The notes under the pieces were generated by a model. It did not search any database and was not told the origin of the DNA. It saw only the letters and a list, made by a program, of their open reading frames with translations. The position numbers and the translations under genes are program-made. A stretch of 6,600 nt of DNA, from positions 1-6,600 of the forward strand of contig CANHPI010000157.1 of NCBI GenBank assembly GCA_947462425.1, written 5' to 3'. The DNA comes from Bacteroidota bacterium (GTDB lineage Bacteria; Bacteroidota; Bacteroidia; B-17B0; B-17BO). Shown here in pieces: positions 1 through 5,730 of this stretch (positions are counted from its first letter, which is position 1; each line of letters opens with the position of its first letter).

Positions 1-26
1 ATGTAGATATTTATTTTTTTTAATTG

Positions 27-161
27 TCATATGGTATACGCCATGTATCTTCATTGGTGTTTGTGTGTTTCGGCAAATGGCTATTTCATATGGTTTAATT
101 ATTAATGTTTATCCCGATAACTATCGGAAGGTGTTTATGTTTCGACAAATATGGCATTTTC
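27..161. repeat. Two degenerate tandem copies of a 60-75 bp unit
   Basis: Copy 1 spans about 27-85 and copy 2 about 86-161. Both begin with TCATATGGT (27-35 and 86-94). Both end with a block of the form GGTGTTT-n-TGTTTCG-n-CAAAT-n-GGC (56-81 and 130-155), which differs by a few substitutions and small indels. Copy 2 is longer mainly because it holds an extra stretch with the palindrome at 114-127. The aligned copies do not keep a common reading frame, which argues against a coding remnant. The unit could be a dispersed intergenic repeat or a mobile-element scar; the window alone cannot decide. Confidence 0.6.
114..127. repeat. Short perfect palindrome CCGATA-AC-TATCGG
   Basis: The arms CCGATA (114-119) and TATCGG (122-127) are exact reverse complements around a 2-base centre. 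As RNA this would more likely fold as a 5-bp stem with a 4-base loop. It is one of the few GC-containing islands in a very AT-rich spacer. It has no U-tract on either side, so a simple intrinsic terminator is unlikely. It could be a protein-binding palindrome or part of a dispersed repeat. Confidence 0.5.
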
Positions 162-179
162 AAAAGTGAATATATTAAA

Positions 180-1838
180 TTAGTTAGCAGAAATAAAACT
201 TCCTTTAGAATATTTTTTAGATGATGTTAGTTGTATGAAATAAAAATATATTCCTGACAAATAGCTTTCGGCATTTAAGGTATAAAGTTCGCCAGCATTT
301 AATTGTTTATTTTCTAACAATTGACCAAAAGAATCATAGATTTTTATACTCCAAGGTTCGTTAATTTGGTTATTAGAAATTTTAATAATGGAATTCTGAT
401 TTATTGGATTAGGATAACATTGCGTTTCTACTAGGTTGAATGATAATTCTTTTATGCCAACAATAGAACTCCCATTATTATATAAATGGTGAGCATAAAT
501 ATCTAAGTCTGACCCATTTCGACGATCTTCCCAGGCAAAGATTGCGCCTCCATTACCGTCATGTACCTGCGAAACATAAAGTTGATCGTCGTTTGCATTT
601 GTAACACTAACTCCGCCATTTGCCCATTGTATTACTCCTAAATAGTCTAATTTTTGAGAAGTAATATCCCAGCCCAATATTGTAGAGTCTTGCCAAGCAA
701 TAATAGCTCCCCCGTTACCATCGCTTATAACATTAGGGCTAAGCGACTTTAATGCATTAGAGAGTTTAATCCCATCTGCAGAAAATCGAGCAGAGCCAGA
801 TAACAAAACCATTTGCGCATAAATTTCATTTGCATTAATTCTGTCGTCTTTCCAACTTAAAACAAGACCTGAATTTCCTATATATTTCATATCAATAGCA
901 CTTTGATTATTTGGAGCGCTACACACAGATATACCATTCGTTGTCCATTGAACAATTCCGGAAGAATTTACTCTTTGAGCGTAAATATCATTATCAATTC
1001 CATTGCGTTTATCAACCCAACCAATTAGCGCACCATTACTTCCATCAGGCTCAATCCTAGGATTACTTTGCGTGTTTACAGAATTACATATAGCTACACC
1101 GTTTGCTGTCCAAAGCACAGTTCCTAAACTATTAATTCGTTGTGCATAAATATCATAATCAACGTTATTACGTTTATCCTGCCACGTGATTACAGCACCG
1201 CCTAATCCGTCAACATCTATCCTTGGATTAGATTGAGTATTAGGTGCAGAACAAATACTAACTCCACCACTTGCCCAAGCCAAAGTGCCATTAGAATTGA
1301 TATGTTGGGCATAAATATCCCAATAAAAACTTAAAGAATCTTCCCACACAATAAAGGCACCACCGGCATTGTCGCCAACAATTTTTGGGCCCTTCTGTGC
1401 TGTTGTTTTACTACATATTGATACGCCATTAGAAGTCCAAAGAACATTGCCAGAAGAATCGATTTTTTGAGCATAAATGTCGTAGTTGCCTGCTCTATCA
1501 TCCTGCCATGTAATAATTGCACTTCCATTTCCTACATCAGTAACTGATGAGTTTTTTTGAACACCGGCATCATTACAAATATTTATGCCGTAAAGATTCC
1601 ATTTTCTTACACCATCAGCATTTAAGCGTTGAGCAAAAATATCATCCTTTGTAGTTGCCGAATTTCTATTGTCGTCCCAAACCATTATAATTCCGCCATT
1701 AGAATCAGTAACTGAATGTACGCTATTTTGTGATTTAGGGGCTAATGCAACGGGTGTATTAATTGCGTTATTAGTACTCCATTGTGCCATCAAATTAATT
1801 GATGAGAATAATAAAAGGTTTAAAAATATCTTTTTCAT
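180..1838 (-). CDS. Secreted repeat protein (probable beta-propeller) with T9SS type A sorting domain
   Basis: This 552-residue protein is predicted to be exported and then secreted or surface-anchored by the type IX system. Residues 1-19 (MKKIFLNLLLFSSINLMAQ) form a signal peptide. About residues 42-461 contain seven full repeats and one partial repeat of 53-56 residues, with the pattern GNGGAIIxWxDxRNGxxxDIYAQxINSxGxVLWxxNGVxIC. The regular 'GGA-I-W-D...DIYAQ' strands suggest a propeller of about eight blades. Residues ~474-552 form a T9SS type A C-terminal sorting domain: it starts with CYPNP and contains IKIYDSFGQLL and SGIYFYFI. The ATG at 1838 is directly followed by the signal peptide and preceded by an A-rich leader. 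No catalytic motif is recognisable, so the function (binding, adhesion or a hydrolase scaffold) is unknown. Repeats 6-8 are the most divergent. The gene appears monocistronic, with its own promoter. Confidence 0.93.
   Translation of the reverse strand: MKKIFLNLLLFSSINLMAQWSTNNAINTPVALAPKSQNSVHSVTDSNGGIIMVWDDNRNSATTKDDIFAQRLNADGVRKWNLYGINICNDAGVQKNSSVTDVGNGSAIITWQDDRAGNYDIYAQKIDSSGNVLWTSNGVSICSKTTAQKGPKIVGDNAGGAFIVWEDSLSFYWDIYAQHINSNGTLAWASGGVSICSAPNTQSNPRIDVDGLGGAVITWQDKRNNVDYDIYAQRINSLGTVLWTANGVAICNSVNTQSNPRIEPDGSNGALIGWVDKRNGIDNDIYAQRVNSSGIVQWTTNGISVCSAPNNQSAIDMKYIGNSGLVLSWKDDRINANEIYAQMVLLSGSARFSADGIKLSNALKSLSPNVISDGNGGAIIAWQDSTILGWDITSQKLDYLGVIQWANGGVSVTNANDDQLYVSQVHDGNGGAIFAWEDRRNGSDLDIYAHHLYNNGSSIVGIKELSFNLVETQCYPNPINQNSIIKISNNQINEPWSIKIYDSFGQLLENKQLNAGELYTLNAESYLSGIYFYFIQLTSSKKYSKGSFISAN
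456..1715 (-). repeat. Region encoding eight ~53-residue protein repeats
   Basis: The coding sequence repeats at about 160-bp intervals. Each unit encodes a 'GGAxIxWxD' strand, then 'DIYAQ', a turn with SxG, 'LW', 'NGV' and usually 'IC', ending in xxQSNP before the next unit. Units 3-5 are the most alike (DIYAQHINSNG, DIYAQRINSLG, DIYAQRVNSSG). Unit 6 has NEIYAQ, unit 7 DITSQ and unit 8 DIYAHH. The repeat array ends just before the linker to the sorting domain. Confidence 0.85.
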
Positions 1839-1852
1839 TTAGTTTCTTAATA

Positions 1853-1860
1853 CAAAGGTA
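1853..1860 (-). promoter_or_regulatory. Bacteroidota -7 promoter box TACCTTTG
   Basis: Reading the minus strand, TACCTTTG matches the Bacteroidota sigma-A -7 consensus TAnnTTTG exactly. It lies 14 bases before the ATG at 1838, so the leader would be very short (roughly 7-10 nt). No convincing TTTG-like -33 element is visible at the usual ~19-21 base distance upstream; that stretch is only A/T. It would drive the repeat-protein gene separately from the upstream two-gene unit. Confidence 0.55.
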
Positions 1861-1949
1861 ATGTTATATTAACTTTAAATTTATAAAAAAATAATTGAAC
1901 ATTGTAATTTTAAGAGATAAATTAATTAAAAAATTTACTTTCATAATAA

Positions 1950-2639
1950 TTAGATAGTTAAAGAATATCCTATTCCTAAAATATATATACTTTCAGGTGT
2001 AGAAATATTAAACTCAGTTTGAAATAAATAATACAAGTTAATTGAATTTTTTTTATTGATTTCATATTCTGCCCCTAATACATTTCTAACCCTATGAAAA
2101 CCATTATCAAATAAAGGACCATCTCCTCTTGGATTTCTTATTTGGTATCTAAATTCAATCGAGTAATAAGGGGTTATTCTATTTCCTATGTCATATTTAA
2201 CATCTGTTTTTAATCTTAAATATTGTTCAGGTAATGTTCCTTTTTTGCTGGTATAAAAATCCTGAACTTCTATTTGATATCGAAACCTTTCACTTAAGGT
2301 AATTTTTTTAATTTTTTTCTTGGCAGTTACATCTATCATTAATCTATGCCTGTAACTATAATTACCATCAAGCCTCTTTTTTTGAATTATACGATAAGTT
2401 GGGCTGATTTTTAAAAATTTATTTAACTTATAATCGATACCAACATTCGTATAAAATAAATTTATGCGCTGATAATTTTCTCTTAAACGAAATTCCTCAT
2501 CAATTACTAAACTGATTTTTTTGTTTAAAGGATGCTGTATACTAAACGTTGTCCACATTCCTGCATCTTGCCTAACCTGAGCAAATACTGGTGAGATGAA
2601 AAAATAGGAAAGAAATAAAATTACAAGGAAACTTCTCAT
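1950..2639 (-). CDS. DUF2490 domain-containing protein (probable outer-membrane beta-barrel)
   Basis: This is a 229-residue exported protein. Residues 1-20 are a signal peptide ending SPVFA, with Q21 the likely first mature residue. The mature part begins with the DUF2490-like pattern QDAGMWTTFSIQHPLNKK, followed by alternating amphipathic strands: VIDEEFRLREN, NVGIDYKLNKFLKISPTYR, YRHRLMIDV, ITLSERFRYQ, YSIEFRYQIRN, VLGAEYEINKKNSINLYYLFQ. It ends in a strand with terminal hydrophobic residues (IYILGIGYSLTI), as outer-membrane barrels do. DUF2490 proteins are common in Bacteroidota and their role is not established. The start at 2639 lies 3 bases after the stop of the lipoprotein gene (TAA-TAG-ATG), so the two are almost certainly co-transcribed. 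There is no sign of truncation. Confidence 0.88.
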   Translation of the reverse strand: MRSFLVILFLSYFFISPVFAQVRQDAGMWTTFSIQHPLNKKISLVIDEEFRLRENYQRINLFYTNVGIDYKLNKFLKISPTYRIIQKKRLDGNYSYRHRLMIDVTAKKKIKKITLSERFRYQIEVQDFYTSKKGTLPEQYLRLKTDVKYDIGNRITPYYSIEFRYQIRNPRGDGPLFDNGFHRVRNVLGAEYEINKKNSINLYYLFQTEFNISTPESIYILGIGYSLTI

Positions 2640-2642
2640 CTA

Positions 2643-3038
2643 TTATTTTATGATTACTAAATCATCCAAAACTACCTTTTGTTTTTTTTCGCCGATTGTT
2701 ACTTCAACTAATTTTTCTTTCGGAATGGACAGATAGGGTTTTGTTGGGTCTTCTCCTAAAACATATATTTTGTAGTTCCCTTTGTTTAGATAGTTAAATT
2801 TAAAAGAACCATCGTAAGAGGTTTTTACAGTGTTTCCAATTTCAGTTCCACTTCCATATATAATATATACTGTTTCTCCCGCTGCATAATATTCGGATTG
2901 TAAAATGGTATAGGTTGCATCATAATCTTTTAGTAAGACTTTTCCTTCAATAGATGCAAAACCACCTTCACCCGGTTCTTTTTTACAGGATAAAAGACTA
3001 AGACAAACAAAAACGAGTACAATAACTTTATAATTCAT
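2643..3038 (-). CDS. Small lipoprotein with a carboxypeptidase-regulatory-like beta-sandwich domain
   Basis: This is a 131-residue protein. The N-terminus MNYKVIVLVFVCLSLLSC is a lipoprotein signal with lipobox LLSC; Cys18 is the predicted lipidated residue, followed by KKEPGEGG. Residues ~29-131 look like a single prealbumin-like or carboxypeptidase-regulatory-like beta-sandwich. It opens with SIEGKVLLKD; GETVYIIYG, VKTSYDGSFKFNYLNKGNYKIYVLG and KQKVVLDDLVIIK follow. The 'DGSFKFxxLxKGNYKIYV' motif is typical of that fold. It is first in a two-gene unit with the DUF2490 gene, so it may sit on the periplasmic side of the outer membrane or on the cell surface near that protein (inference). There is no enzymatic motif. 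The start at 3038 is chosen because the signal sequence begins there. Confidence 0.88.
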   Translation of the reverse strand: MNYKVIVLVFVCLSLLSCKKEPGEGGFASIEGKVLLKDYDATYTILQSEYYAAGETVYIIYGSGTEIGNTVKTSYDGSFKFNYLNKGNYKIYVLGEDPTKPYLSIPKEKLVEVTIGEKKQKVVLDDLVIIK

Positions 3039-3060
3039 GAAATAAGTATTTAAATTAAAA

Positions 3061-3068
3061 CAATGTTA
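3061..3068 (-). promoter_or_regulatory. Candidate -7 box TAACATTG for the lipoprotein-DUF2490 unit
   Basis: Minus-strand TAACATTG differs from TAnnTTTG at one position and lies 22 bases before the ATG at 3038. There is no clear -33 TTTG upstream. In sequence this AT-rich, one-mismatch hits are expected by chance, so confidence is low. Confidence 0.3.
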
Positions 3069-3106
3069 AATAATCTTTAAATTTAATAAAAATTAATTTA
3101 ATTTAA

Positions 3107-3114
3107 TTATTTTG
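3107..3114 (+). promoter_or_regulatory. Candidate -7 box TTATTTTG for the exported-protein/SulP/CA unit
   Basis: Plus-strand TTATTTTG, followed by CACATC, differs from TAnnTTTG only at its second base. It would give a leader of roughly 50 bases before the GTG at 3171. No good -33 element precedes it. It is the only TTTG in the spacer on this strand, which makes it the best but still weak candidate. Confidence 0.28.
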
Positions 3115-3170
3115 CACATCAATAAGAGATAAACAACCTATTTATTTAGGTGAATTTTAATTATTTAATC

Positions 3171-3485
3171 GTGAACAAAAAAATTAGATACGTATTTGTT
3201 TTCATTTTTATTTTAAGTGTGTTTTCACTTACGGTTCAAGCATCTATTATTAATTTTTGTAAAGAAAATAAAGCATTTGTCAAAAATCAAAATCAACAAA
3301 ACCAAAGTACTGAAGAGGAAGAGGAAACCATTGATAATGATGAGTCGCCAAAAGAAGTAGAATATTTACAACATTATTATTTTTCTTTTACTAATCAAGC
3401 TAGTATTAACTTTAAATGGTATAATTTACATGTCAATCTTTCTTCAAGCACTGTAAAAATACCAATTCCTCCACCAAAAAAATAA
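3171..3485 (+). CDS. Small exported protein of unknown family upstream of the SulP gene
   Basis: I do not recognise this family. With the GTG at 3171 as start it has 104 residues and opens with a clean export signal: MNKKIRY, a hydrophobic stretch VFVFIFILSVFSLTV, and QA before the likely cleavage after A24. A GTG at 3150 in the same frame would add seven residues (MNFNYLI) before the Lys-rich stretch; no ATG is available. The mature part has an Asn/Gln-rich stretch (KNQNQQNQ, 38-45), an acidic run (EEEEE, 48-52, with D55, D57, E58), an aromatic segment (EYLQHYYFSF, 64-73) and a short basic, proline-rich end (IPIPPPKK). One cysteine (C30) is present, but not in a lipobox. It could be a periplasmic protein or an anchored signal-peptide protein. 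It precedes the SulP gene by 74 bases on the same strand, so a shared transcript is plausible. Real coding is supported by the signal peptide and clean frame, not by homology. Confidence 0.7.
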   Translation: MNKKIRYVFVFIFILSVFSLTVQASIINFCKENKAFVKNQNQQNQSTEEEEETIDNDESPKEVEYLQHYYFSFTNQASINFKWYNLHVNLSSSTVKIPIPPPKK

Positions 3486-3559
3486 ATTAATTGTATCTGT
3501 ATTATTTTTTAATCCAGACTTTTTTTTCAAAAATCAATTTACTTAATTTTAAAAAATTT
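3486..3559 (+). other. Spacer between the small exported protein and SulP genes
   Basis: These 74 AT-rich bases stay open in the SulP frame from a TTG at 3491. The translation (MYLYYFLIQTFF...) is the Phe/Tyr/Leu/Lys-rich type that A/T-rich non-coding DNA gives. The spacer holds an 8-base T-run but no hairpin before it, so I see no terminator separating the two genes. No good TAnnTTTG box is visible either, which favours read-through transcription. Confidence 0.5.
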
Positions 3560-5080
3560 ATGTTTCAAAAGAATTTATTTGCCGACATTAAGGCAGGCAT
3601 TGTTGTGTTTTTAGTAGCCTTACCGTTATGTTTAGGAATAGCAATGGCTTGCAAAGTACCTTTGTTTTCTGGAATTATTGCCGGAGTTATTGGTGGAATT
3701 TTAGTCACTATTTTCAGTGGCTCTAAATATAGTGTATCCGGTCCAGCTGCCGGCTTAACAGCTATCGTGCTAGCATCCATAAGCCAATTAGGAAATTATC
3801 AAGTGTTTTTAGCTGCTGTAGTTTTTGCAGGGGTTGTTCAATTAATTTTAGGCATTTTAAAAGCTGGTTCTGTCGGAAATTATATTCCAAATGCCGTTAT
3901 AAAAGGAATGCTTGCAGGTATCGGCATTATTTTAATCATAAAGCAAATACCACATTTGTTTGGTTACGATAAAGATCCAGAGGGTGATGAACAATTTATT
4001 CAAATGGACGGAGAAAACTCCTTTTCAGAATTGGTCAACATGATAAATTTTATAACACCCGGTGCATTAATTATTGGTTTAGTTTCAATTATACTTTTAA
4101 TAACAGCAGAAAAATCGTTTTATAAAAAAAATAAAATATTATCAAACATCCCTGGTCCGTTATTAGTTGTTGTATTTGGTATACTCTTAACAATTTCTTT
4201 TAAAAGTAACTCGTTCTTAGCGATTGATGAGCAACATTTAGTAAATCTCCCTTCAATATCATCTATTTCTGATTTACAAGCCAATCTTTTTTTTCCTGAT
4301 TTTAGCCATTCAAACACAAGTGCATTTTGGATAATTGTTTTCACACTAGCTGTTGTTGCAAGTTTAGAAACTTTACTTGGAATTGAAGCGGTTGATAAAT
4401 TAGATCCCGATAAAAACGAGTCAAATACAAACAAAGAATTATTAGCTCAAGGTATTGGTAATATTGCATGCGGATTTATTGGAGGGTTGCCGGTTACCTC
4501 TGTAATTGTGAGAAGTTCGGCAAATATTAATTCGGGAGCTAACTCAAAATTATCAACCATTATTCATGCATCATTGCTATTAGTAAGCGTTTTATTACTA
4601 CCCAATTTACTGGCATTAATACCTAACGCTTGTTTAGCTGCTATTTTAATTATGACAGGTTTTAAACTAACAAAATTAGCTATCTTTAAAGAGCAATGGA
4701 AATTTGGATTTGAGCAATTTATACCATTTGTAATTACAATTTTTGTGATGTTAATTAGTGATTTATTAAAAGGTGTATGCGCAGGTTTAATTATTGCAAT
4801 AATTTTTATAATCAGAGATAATATTAAATCTTCGTTTGAATCTAATAGCGAAGTGATAGATGGTAAATTATATTATTTAATTAAATTACCTCAGCATGTT
4901 ACTTTTTTTAATAAGGGGTATTTAATTAAATTTTTCGGTGCTCTAAATGATGACAGTAAATTGATAATTGATGCAAGTATAAATAGAAAAATGAATCGTG
5001 ATGCAAAAGATGTTATAGATAACTTTATTAATATTGCAAAACATAGAAAAATAGAAGTAGAACTTATTAAATATAAATAA
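3560..5080 (+). CDS. SulP-family anion transporter, probable bicarbonate transporter paired with carbonic anhydrase
   Basis: This is an inner-membrane carrier of 506 residues, counted from the ATG at 3560, which directly precedes the conserved FADIKAGIVVFLVALPLCLGIAMA first membrane segment. A TTG at 3491 would add 23 residues unlike the family. SulP signatures are clear: GSKYSVSGPAAGLT at 54-67 (third-helix region), SLETLLGIEAVDKLDP at 268-283, then NKELLAQGIGN (291-301), GGLPVTSVIVRSSAN (308-322) and GANSKLSTIIHA (326-337). About 10-14 membrane segments end near residue 420. Residues ~424-506 form a shortened STAS-like tail. SulP proteins exchange or co-transport anions such as sulfate and bicarbonate. 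The GGLPVTSVIVRSSAN form and the carbonic anhydrase gene 7 bp downstream point to bicarbonate, possibly Na+-coupled as in cyanobacterial BicA (inference). Sulfate transport is the main alternative; no sulfate-assimilation gene is nearby. Confidence 0.93.
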   Translation: MFQKNLFADIKAGIVVFLVALPLCLGIAMACKVPLFSGIIAGVIGGILVTIFSGSKYSVSGPAAGLTAIVLASISQLGNYQVFLAAVVFAGVVQLILGILKAGSVGNYIPNAVIKGMLAGIGIILIIKQIPHLFGYDKDPEGDEQFIQMDGENSFSELVNMINFITPGALIIGLVSIILLITAEKSFYKKNKILSNIPGPLLVVVFGILLTISFKSNSFLAIDEQHLVNLPSISSISDLQANLFFPDFSHSNTSAFWIIVFTLAVVASLETLLGIEAVDKLDPDKNESNTNKELLAQGIGNIACGFIGGLPVTSVIVRSSANINSGANSKLSTIIHASLLLVSVLLLPNLLALIPNACLAAILIMTGFKLTKLAIFKEQWKFGFEQFIPFVITIFVMLISDLLKGVCAGLIIAIIFIIRDNIKSSFESNSEVIDGKLYYLIKLPQHVTFFNKGYLIKFFGALNDDSKLIIDASINRKMNRDAKDVIDNFINIAKHRKIEVELIKYK

Positions 5081-5087
5081 CACACTC

Positions 5088-5723
5088 ATGGATAAAGCAT
5101 ATCAAAAATTAATTGATGGTAATAGGCGATTTGCCTTAGAAAAAAAATTTGATGATCCGGAATTTTTTAAAAAATCATCCTTAGGTCAAAAACCAGATTA
5201 TTTATGGATTGGCTGTAGTGATAGCCGCGTTCCTGCAAATGAGGTAACAAATACAGAAAGTGGTGAAATGTTTGTTCATCGTAACATTGCTAATATGGTG
5301 GTACATACCGATTTTAACCTAATGAGCGTTTTAGAATATGCTGTTAATGTTTTAGGCGTTAAGCATATTATAGTTTGCGGTCATTATGGCTGTGGTGGCG
5401 TGAGAGCTGCAATGACACATAAAACTTATGGATTAGTAGATAAATGGCTTAGAAACATTAAAGATGTCTATAATAAAAACCGCATAGAATTAGACAGTAT
5501 TGAAGATGATGATAAACGGTCAGATAGACTTACAGAGCTAAACGTTATTCAACAGGTTCAACATTTAGCAGAAACTAAAATTGTACAAAAAGCTTGGCAC
5601 GAAGGTAGAAGTGTTCAAATACATGGTTGGGTGTATGGTCTAAATAGTGGTTTAATAACTGAGTTGAAAGCTGTTTATGATGATAAAAGCGACGTTGATC
5701 CAATTTATAGGTATGAGTTTTAA
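5088..5723 (+). CDS. can: Beta-class carbonic anhydrase
   Basis: This cytoplasmic zinc enzyme interconverts CO2 and bicarbonate. Its 211 residues match the usual length of the Can type (about 220 in E. coli). The zinc and catalytic motifs are complete: Cys43-Ser-Asp45-Ser-Arg47 in WIGCSDSRVP, and His99 with Cys102 in CGHYGCGGV. The conserved GEMFVHRNIAN (59-69) and SVLEYAVNVLGVKHIIVCGH (80-99) flank them, and HGWVYGLNSGLI (179-190) is the typical C-terminal strand. Trp40, Arg65 and Tyr183 match the residues that form the non-catalytic bicarbonate site of type II beta-carbonic anhydrases, so bicarbonate-sensitive regulation is possible. The ATG at 5088 lies 7 bases after the SulP stop, so the two genes share a transcript. 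The likely job is to hydrate CO2 or equilibrate the bicarbonate brought in by the transporter. The family call is near certain; the symbol is by similarity to Can. Confidence 0.96.
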   Translation: MDKAYQKLIDGNRRFALEKKFDDPEFFKKSSLGQKPDYLWIGCSDSRVPANEVTNTESGEMFVHRNIANMVVHTDFNLMSVLEYAVNVLGVKHIIVCGHYGCGGVRAAMTHKTYGLVDKWLRNIKDVYNKNRIELDSIEDDDKRSDRLTELNVIQQVQHLAETKIVQKAWHEGRSVQIHGWVYGLNSGLITELKAVYDDKSDVDPIYRYEF

Positions 5724-5730
5724 GCTCTAT

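Larger units (their letters stand above)
1..179. other. Non-coding region downstream of the repeat protein gene
   Basis: I see no convincing gene here. The region lies beyond the stop codon of the minus-strand gene ending at 180. It contains a T-run at 13-21, two imperfect tandem copies of a 60-75 bp unit (27-85 and 86-161), and a short perfect palindrome at 114-127. No GC-rich hairpin followed by a U-tract is visible in the direction of the upstream gene (minus strand), so a standard intrinsic terminator cannot be called. Confidence 0.7.
3039..3170. other. AT-rich divergent intergenic region with weak promoter candidates
   Basis: This spacer separates the minus-strand lipoprotein unit from the plus-strand transporter unit and must hold the promoters of both. 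It is nearly all A/T, with runs such as AATTAATTTAATTTAATTA. The best candidates are TAACATTG on the minus strand (3061-3068) and TTATTTTG on the plus strand (3107-3114). Each has one mismatch to TAnnTTTG and neither has a clear -33 partner. No operator-like palindrome with GC content and no riboswitch-like structure is evident. Confidence 0.6.

Noticed and set aside
20..85. Short minus-strand open frame containing HTNTNEDTWRIPYDN before a stop at 20
   Set aside because: It has only 21 codons after an in-frame stop, with no start codon. The matching block in the second repeat copy is shifted by a 2-base indel, so the frame is not preserved.
1331..1528. 65-residue minus-strand reading frame inside the repeat-protein gene
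   Set aside because: It is an alternative frame of the repeat array on the same strand, with no signal, domain or plausible start context. The main frame has clear repeats and a sorting domain.
1918..1937. TAAATT/AATTTA inverted repeat downstream of the DUF2490 gene as a terminator
   Set aside because: It is a 6-bp stem made only of A/T pairs with an 8-base loop and is expected by chance in this composition.
3491..3559. N-terminal extension of SulP from a TTG at 3491
   Set aside because: The extra 23 residues are low-complexity Phe/Tyr/Leu/Lys translation of an AT-rich spacer. The family begins with the FADIKAGIVVFLVALPL segment right after the ATG at 3560.
3565..3780. 71-residue minus-strand reading frame opposite the SulP gene
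   Set aside because: It is the antisense of strongly conserved SulP membrane segments and has no features of its own.
4120..4434. 104-residue minus-strand reading frame opposite the SulP gene
   Set aside because: It overlaps the conserved SulP core entirely. Its composition is that of an antisense shadow and no motif is recognisable.
4891..5085. 64-residue hydrophobic minus-strand reading frame over the SulP tail
   Set aside because: The hydrophobicity comes from the reverse complement of Lys/Asn/Asp-rich codons in the STAS-like tail. It has no independent promoter or conserved feature.
5714..5726. GAG...CTC inverted repeat between the convergent genes as a bidirectional terminator
   Set aside because: The stem is only 3-4 bp with a wobble pair and lies partly in the carbonic anhydrase stop region. 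It is too weak to call.
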